Below, piece by piece: positions 58,444-64,000 of a stretch of 64,000 bases of DNA. The stretch's first letter is position 1. Each line of letters starts with the position of its first letter. The stretch covers positions 1,240,001 to 1,304,000 of the forward strand of contig CASHTG010000019.1 of the NCBI GenBank assembly GCA_949357655.1, written 5' to 3'. The notes beneath the pieces were generated by a model that worked only from the letters and a program-made list of their open reading frames with translations, did no database searches and had not been told where the DNA came from. The position numbers and the translations under genes were made by a program. Origin of the DNA: Parascedosporium putredinis (Eukaryota > Ascomycota > Sordariomycetes > Microascales > Microascaceae).

Positions 58444-60104
58444 GGAAAAAAGTTGAAAATTGATTGTTTTCGAACTGGCCATTGAGGACAAAGGCGTCTA
58501 GCATTTGACCGCATTTCAGGGATAGGCACCATTATACGCCCCTTCGATCCATCTCTACGATATATCTACACGACCATTCGTTTCGAGCAGACTAGGATAG
58601 GCTTTCTTTTGCAAAGGATTGGATCTTTTTTTCTCATCAGGGACGAAGAGGAGTTGGGATGGCGATTTTTGGGTACTTCTTTTTCTTTTCGTCTCTTCCA
58701 CTTTCTTCTTCTTCTTCTACATCTATCCTTCTCTTCTCTCCTGCACCTGGAGGGATGATGCGCGAAGCTGACGACGGGCTGCGTCGGTTTGTGCGTGGCT
58801 CTCTCTGGTGGCTTTATAAGTTATGCTTGGCTATGCTTGGACCCAATTCTCTCGTTTTCGAGTTTCTTCCTTTGTCACTTTTTGGGAGGCCTTGGTTTAC
58901 ACTTTTCGGAGAGGAGGCGGGAAGGTATGGGACATGTCGGGCGAGCCAGGACAAATTGGGGGAGAAATGAGATTTGTACGATTTTTATTTCTTTTTCCAG
59001 CCTAGTTGTTCATTTGCCAATTTCCGTGATGCCAAGGGGTATCGTTTTCTTCTTCTCGTCCTGCCCACACGGGCCGTCCCCCTCGACCCCGTTGCCTCTC
59101 TCGATGTTGGCCTAGATGAAGTTTCTCGTGTATAGAAAACAGGGCACAGCCACCTTCATCTCATTCTTCTTCCTACCCCTCCCTCATCTTCTCCTGGTTC
59201 TCCTCTCCTTTCCACTCCCAGTTGGGTCTCTTTTGTGCTTAATGGATGACCACATAGTAGATGCCGCACCAACAACAATAAAAGGGGACCCGCGAGGATC
59301 TTAAGATTTCAAGGGGAGAAAAATTCGATAGATTTGTAACACGGTGTTATGTTCATGATCTAAGAGCGTCAAAACTACGTGGCGTGCTTGTAGGGATACA
59401 AAACGATACGGGAAGAAAAAGAGCAAAAACTTGATTAAAGCGTGTGTGTGTGGTATGCACAGGTCCAAACGACCCACTTGCCTTCTCGCTCCCCAGATGC
59501 ATACGGAAGCCGTGGGCTTGCCACTGCTCTGTCACAACGACGCCCAAAAGCTTTGTGGAACTCCATCAATGCTTCATGGCCCACGAGATTGTTGGACCCC
59601 CGAGACTCTCCCATCCTATTACTCTCCGGATCCCTGGTCGATCTCTGACTAAACCTTGTGAAAAATAAAAAAGGGACTAAATAAAAAAGGATAAAACGAC
59701 CCAGCGTGTTCAAAAACGACCTCGGTCCCAATTTCAAGACAGGCTCTAGCTGAAGCGCGATTCCACCGCCCCCAACGTACCATCGATAATGAGACTCCCT
59801 GGTTCTTACTCACTGGCCCCGTTCCCCTACTTGAGTCGACTGGAGACAAGTTTCGAGGGTGAGAAGAGCAAAGTGATGGATCAGAGGGGGCCTAGTCGCA
59901 TGGAGACACAATATTGGTAATTCGGGGATCATCGGCGCTGAGTATGGATCAAAGGACGGATCGAGCCGTAAGAGAGGTGTGCAGGGTTGCCGGGGGTCGT
60001 GTTTAAGTGCTCTCTTGTTCATATGGTTGGAAATCTGGGGGTTTGTTTCCCCTCCCCTTCTTGTTGAATTTCTATTTCTGCTTCTCAGGCTCGGGAGGGC
60101 TGTT
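58444..60104. other. Convergent 3' flanks of the PUF gene and YKT6
   Basis: No gene recognised. The left half is T-rich (about 58660-58745 and 58980-59060), consistent with a long 3' UTR of the PUF gene. A short GT run lies at 59442-59452. Confidence 0.5.
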
Positions 60105-61227
60105 CTACATGACGGAGCAGCAAGAGTTTTGCTTTTTGGCGGTGGTGTAGAACATCTTGCTTTGGGCGCTGAGGTCGGAGCTCTTGGCTACAAGGTCGTC
60201 GAGTTTCTCGCCACGTTGGAGGACCTACATTTTGTGTTCCCCTCCCGTTAGTAAACTGCAAATTGAAGGGTTGTATCATTCTTACACTCTCAATCGTCTT
60301 GTGGAGGATGATCTTGGTCTCGTCGAGCTCCTTTTGGATGTTGGCGATGGAGCTGACCTCGGAGGGGTCCTGGTAGGTCTGAAGGTACTTTTGTAGGGCG
60401 GGGAAGGATAGCTCGTTGTCCTTGGAGGCGCGGGCGATCTCGGCGGCCGTCTTATCGGCGAGGAACTCGTCAACGACCTTGGACAGGATCTGGTGGGCGG
60501 CGAGCTTGGGATAGTCCTTGGAGATGATGACGCCGGCGATGCCCTCGGAGCGGGAGTAGCAGTGAAAGGTATGGCCTGTTGTTTTGTTGGGAAACCCGTC
60601 AGTCTTGAGCGAGGAGTTGGGGGCGTGGGCCAGGGGGCCAGGGGGCACTCGACGAGACACGGCGTGCCTGTTACGCACCTTGCTCCTCAACGTCGAGCCT
60701 CTGGCCGGGGTTCGTCCGCTCGGCCACGGTCTTGCTGAACATGGTCATGAAGTTTTGGTAGTCATTTTTGGTCCAGCGCGAGAACTCGCTCAGATCGTAG
60801 GCCGAGCTGAGCTGTATCGCGGGCTTCTCGGCGTTCCTAATGATCTATATTGGGTTGCAAGATATTCGTTTAGTTTACCGCATTAGGGTCTTTCTCTCTC
60901 AGAACCTCTCTCTCTCTCACTCCCATGGCCTCGCACGACCTCGATTCTCTGTCGCAGCGCCGTAGGTGTTTGCGCGGGCGGGTCTCCCACAGTCGTAGCT
61001 CGGCCAAAGGCAGGCGATAAGGTTTCTCTGCTTTACTGGCCCCACCATTGCTGCTATGCTTTCGTGGACTGCTGCTCATAGAGAGCCGAGAAGGGAGCGG
61101 GCCTTGGAGGCGAGGAAGGAACGGGAGACATGCGAGGGAGGTGGCGAGGAAGGAAAGGCGAGGAGAAGGTTTTGGAGATTGGGATTGAAGGCGGGGTACT
61201 ACTCACACTAATATAGTACAGCTTCAT
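60105..61227 (-). CDS. YKT6: R-SNARE Ykt6
   Basis: Ykt6 is a soluble, lipid-anchored SNARE used in Golgi, endosome-vacuole and autophagosome fusion. Four exons join cleanly: 61227-61207 (MKLYYIS, 21 bases), 60844-60679, 60575-60286 and 60224-60105. The total is 198 codons plus stop, the normal family length, with no frame break. The longin domain ([32 protein letters not shown]) is followed by the SNARE helix ([19 protein letters not shown], with the central arginine in [16 protein letters not shown]). The C-terminus is NSCCSVM: the penultimate CaaX cysteine would be farnesylated and the neighbour palmitoylated. Intron 3 has a TACTAAC branch site. It is convergent with the PUF gene. Confidence 0.96.
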
Positions 61228-61351
61228 CTTGAACTCTTGGCCTAGATCGGCTTTTCTTCTTGTTTTTTTCTTCTTCTTGGTATTGTTGTGCTATCGGAAA
61301 AAGGAGAGGCAATGTTCGTAAGATAGAGGGATAGACGGAGGGAGAGGGGCG

Positions 61352-61372
61352 TGTGTGTGTGTGTGTGTGTGT
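61352..61372. repeat. (GT)n microsatellite upstream of YKT6
   Basis: About ten GT units, roughly 130 bases upstream of the YKT6 start codon and CA in the sense of that gene. Confidence 0.9.
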
Positions 61373-61510
61373 ACAAGTATGCTGTTCGTTATGTCCGGGT
61401 TTGCGTGGGTGGGGTGTGGGGAGGCGGCGACGGCGGCGGTGGGTTTTGGAGCTGCGGTGAAGGCTCAATGTTCCCTGCCTGTTTTGATTCTGCCCAAGGC
61501 ACGCCGGCAA

Positions 61511-61592
61511 GGGGGTGGAGGGGTGGAGGGGGTGGAGGGCGCTTGGGTCCTGTTTCGGGTGGGCGGTGGGCGGTGGGCAGTGGGCGGGTGAT
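61511..61592 (+). repeat. G-rich tract with many GGG runs
   Basis: The + strand holds about ten runs of three or more Gs with short spacers (GGGGGTGGAGGGGTGGAGG and GGGCGGTGGGCGGTGGGC). It lies about 300 bases upstream of YKT6, with the G-run strand being that gene's template strand. It could form a quadruplex. Confidence 0.7.
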
Positions 61593-64000
61593 GAAGAGGA
61601 TGGATCAAATGGAATGGATGAGTTTGAACGTTTGCCTAGCGGGAGTGTAGTAGTGCAGTTGATACGGTGTGGAAATTGATCACTCTAGACAAACTTGTAC
61701 CAGGAAGGCAAGAAGGGTAACAAGGTAAGCAAGGGTAAGCAAGGCACTTTGGAAGAAGGGGATGATGGATCAATCAAAATCTAGGTAAATAGGTAAATTG
61801 ATCTTGCATCTATGATAGTGAGAGAGAGAGAGAAAAGAACGCCTAATAGTAGAGAGAGGCAAGAACTGCTGACAATGCCGAGCGAGGCCTTTGAAATCGG
61901 TCATTTGACTTGCTCTTCTCGCACCTCCAGCTTGGTTCATTGAGCGTCACCCTGCCAAAATGGGAAAGGGGGCGAGGAACATTCCCAGGCCATCAATTGA
62001 TGTAGAGTAGTTAGGCAGGGTGTAATAGAGAATACAGCAGCACCACTGCTTGAGGCAATACCTCGACCCGATGACCCCTAATGAACGCTACAACTGCGGA
62101 GCGGTGGACTAAAGCCTGACGGGTATCGAATACACCCGCCCGAGCAGCCGTGATGTCTCCCGGAGCGTACCTGGGTACTCGCGACCACCACGACACCACT
62201 TTGGCGTGGACAGAACATGCGCTATTAGCCCCCAAAAACGAGGGAAATCGATGAAGTCACCATTAAATCTTGAAGAGCGGATGCTCTCAACCTTTTTGCA
62301 TTACCAAAGCCAAAAGAAGGTGACTTTGACTATTTAGATCCCGCGCACTAATATCCCACTTGCCAAAACCTTTTACTTAAACATTACCCATGTCCCTCGG
62401 TACGCATTCTATATCAACAATAAATCCAATATCAATAGACGTAAACGAACCAGCGGCACTAGGTGATATTGCTTAATGATACGACTCGGGGCCTATGAAC
62501 CTAAATTCACTCGCTTTTTGGCGAGGGAGAAGGAACCGATTAGAGAGGGTTGTATGAAAAAAGGTTGGGGGCCCCCAGAGAGGAAACTCGTCCTGAGCCA
62601 AGTGTCGGTGATGATGCATCCACCATGCATGGAGTACAGCGAGTAAAGGTAGGGGTATTGGTCAATTGAAGCCCGAATGCCCATCTACGGATGCAGTGGA
62701 TGCAACGGATCCATTGGATCCCTTGATTGATCAAATATCAACGTGGGTACACTCTCCCACATGTACCGAGGGCAGGACGAGTGTCCATTGGCAGCAAGCC
62801 ATTCCAGGTTCTGGCCATGATCACACATCCACCTTCCACGTGACGACGCCATTGACGATCGAGGTGTGAAAACTTGGGAATCGCGTGCGCCCTACATGTA
62901 CGCTTCAGGGGACGCCCGCGGAGACGGAGGATGAGCGAGACCTAGGAGATGTCATGGTTTGAAAAGGCACCCAAGATGTTGGCAATTTCGGTTTGATTTC
63001 TCTTTTTGTTTCTTGATGTTCTCTAGCATTCCCTTCTGCTCCTGCCCTACCATCTACCCTCTACCCTTCCTCTTTCTTTGGCCCTCGCGCCTCGTCCCCG
63101 ACTTGGCGTAGTGACGACCTGCCAAAGAGAGGCGACATGGTGGAATTGGAACAAGGGGGCGGAGACAGGCCAAAGCAAAGTAGATAGGCAGGGAGGCAAG
63201 ATGATAAAGCAGAGGAACGAGGGAAGAAAAGAAAGAATCTCTCAAATTCTAAATAGATTTTCAATTTCCCCTTTTCCCACCTGTCCATCCTCGAGTCCGC
63301 TTTCCTAAGGGCATCCGTGGCACCCAGTCCATCCATCTTGTCGCTCTCACACACGCCCGGGAAAAAGAAAAAGTAAACCGGCGAAAATGGGAGCCGCTCA
63401 GACATGTACCCGGTGGAGGTTAGTTAAGACGAAAAAGAACAAAAAAGAAGTGAGAAGACAAGGTGAGAGATAAGATATCACGGTGGGAAGAAAAGAGAAA
63501 CAATGTGACAGTGAAGAGAAACTAAAAAGGGGAGACGGGGGAATCTGGAGGGTTCGTTGAGGGTTACACATTCGCTGAGGAAAGAGAATCCAATGCCAAC
63601 CGGAAAGCCTTGACAGAAAACAGAGGCAAGGAGACACGGAAAAAGAGAGAGAAGAGCATAGGGAGAAAAGGAACCCGGGTTTTGGTGGATGAGAGAGAAA
63701 AGTGTTGCAACTTTGTTGGCACATGGATTATGACGCTGAGAATGGGAAAACATGAAACTAAGATTGGAGGCAGCAGTGAGACACCCACCAGCCCGCCGAC
63801 AAGTGGAAACAAAAAGAGGCAAAGAGAGCAAGGACGCGAAAAGGGGAAACGGAGCGCCAATGGAGAGAGCGGCAAGAGCTTGACCTATGTCGGTAGCCTC
63901 CGGAACGAGGAGACGACCAATCCCTCCAAGTAAGTCGTCCGCGATAACCCCCAATCCCAGTGTCAAAAAGTTCAAGAGTGCCGCGCGTGCCCTTAGCTCC

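Larger units (their letters stand above)
61228..64000. other. YKT6 upstream region and right end of the window
   Basis: No secure gene. It contains the GT and G-rich repeats, a (GA)n run at about 61819-61835, and TCAATTGA copies at 61992-62001 (within ATCAATTGAT) and 62662-62669. At the edge, 63478-64000 is open on the minus strand without a clear start or family. The plus strand has a hydrophilic frame (63610-63933) that ends in an AA|GTAAGT possible splice donor at about 63930. Either could be the edge of a gene that lies mostly outside. Confidence 0.45.

Noticed and set aside
62030..62180. Possible tRNA-like segment
   Set aside because: A GGTGGACTAAAGCC-like loop is present, but there is no T-arm GGTTCGANTCC or matching acceptor stem.

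Overview
The window looks like nuclear DNA of a filamentous ascomycete, most likely a Sordariomycete. Genes are split by short introns with GTAAGT/GTATGT-type donors, CTAAC/CTGAC-like branch sites and CAG/TAG acceptors. The products are eukaryotic housekeeping proteins whose sequences look ascomycete-like. I see no bacterial operon, CRISPR array, rRNA, tRNA or intact transposon. The species cannot be fixed from the sequence alone.

Layout: 1-8.1 kb holds no recognisable gene. Next come a small single-pass membrane protein (8.1 kb, +), a prolyl-4-hydroxylase-like 2OG-Fe(II) dioxygenase (10.1 kb, +), an EBP-family sterol-isomerase-like membrane protein (12.4 kb, +) and a conserved-looking protein of unknown function (17-18 kb, -). 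After about 5 kb without a gene, a dense core runs from 23 to 45 kb: nucleoporin Nup82 (-), cap-binding CBP20 (+), mitoribosomal mL60/MRPL31 (-), TRAPP subunit Trs20/sedlin (+), histone H4 (-), the APC/C TPR subunit Cdc27 (-), Snd2/TMEM208 (+), phosphatidylinositol 4-kinase Pik1 (-) and NC2-alpha/Bur6 (-). The 45-54.7 kb stretch is gene-poor, with one alpha/beta-hydrolase (-). The right part holds a Jsn1-type RRM+PUF RNA-binding protein (+) and the SNARE Ykt6 (-). The last 2.8 kb shows no secure gene.

The genes do not form one pathway. Several act in mRNA export, cap recognition and mRNA control (Nup82, CBP20, PUF) and several in membrane traffic (Trs20, Pik1, Ykt6, Snd2). Nup82 and CBP20 share a divergent upstream region.

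The strongest signal in the window is technical. Most of the longer conserved genes are broken by single-base losses, nearly always one base short in a homopolymer run, while H4, Snd2 and Ykt6 are intact. This is what an under-polished assembly looks like, and any gene caller would split these genes. The coordinates below give the whole gene span; the frame breaks are named in each entry. I found no convincing undescribed biological system. The best biological leads are an over-represented TCAATTGA palindrome, the two genes of unknown function, and lineage-type insertions in Trs20, the P4H-like protein and Bur6.
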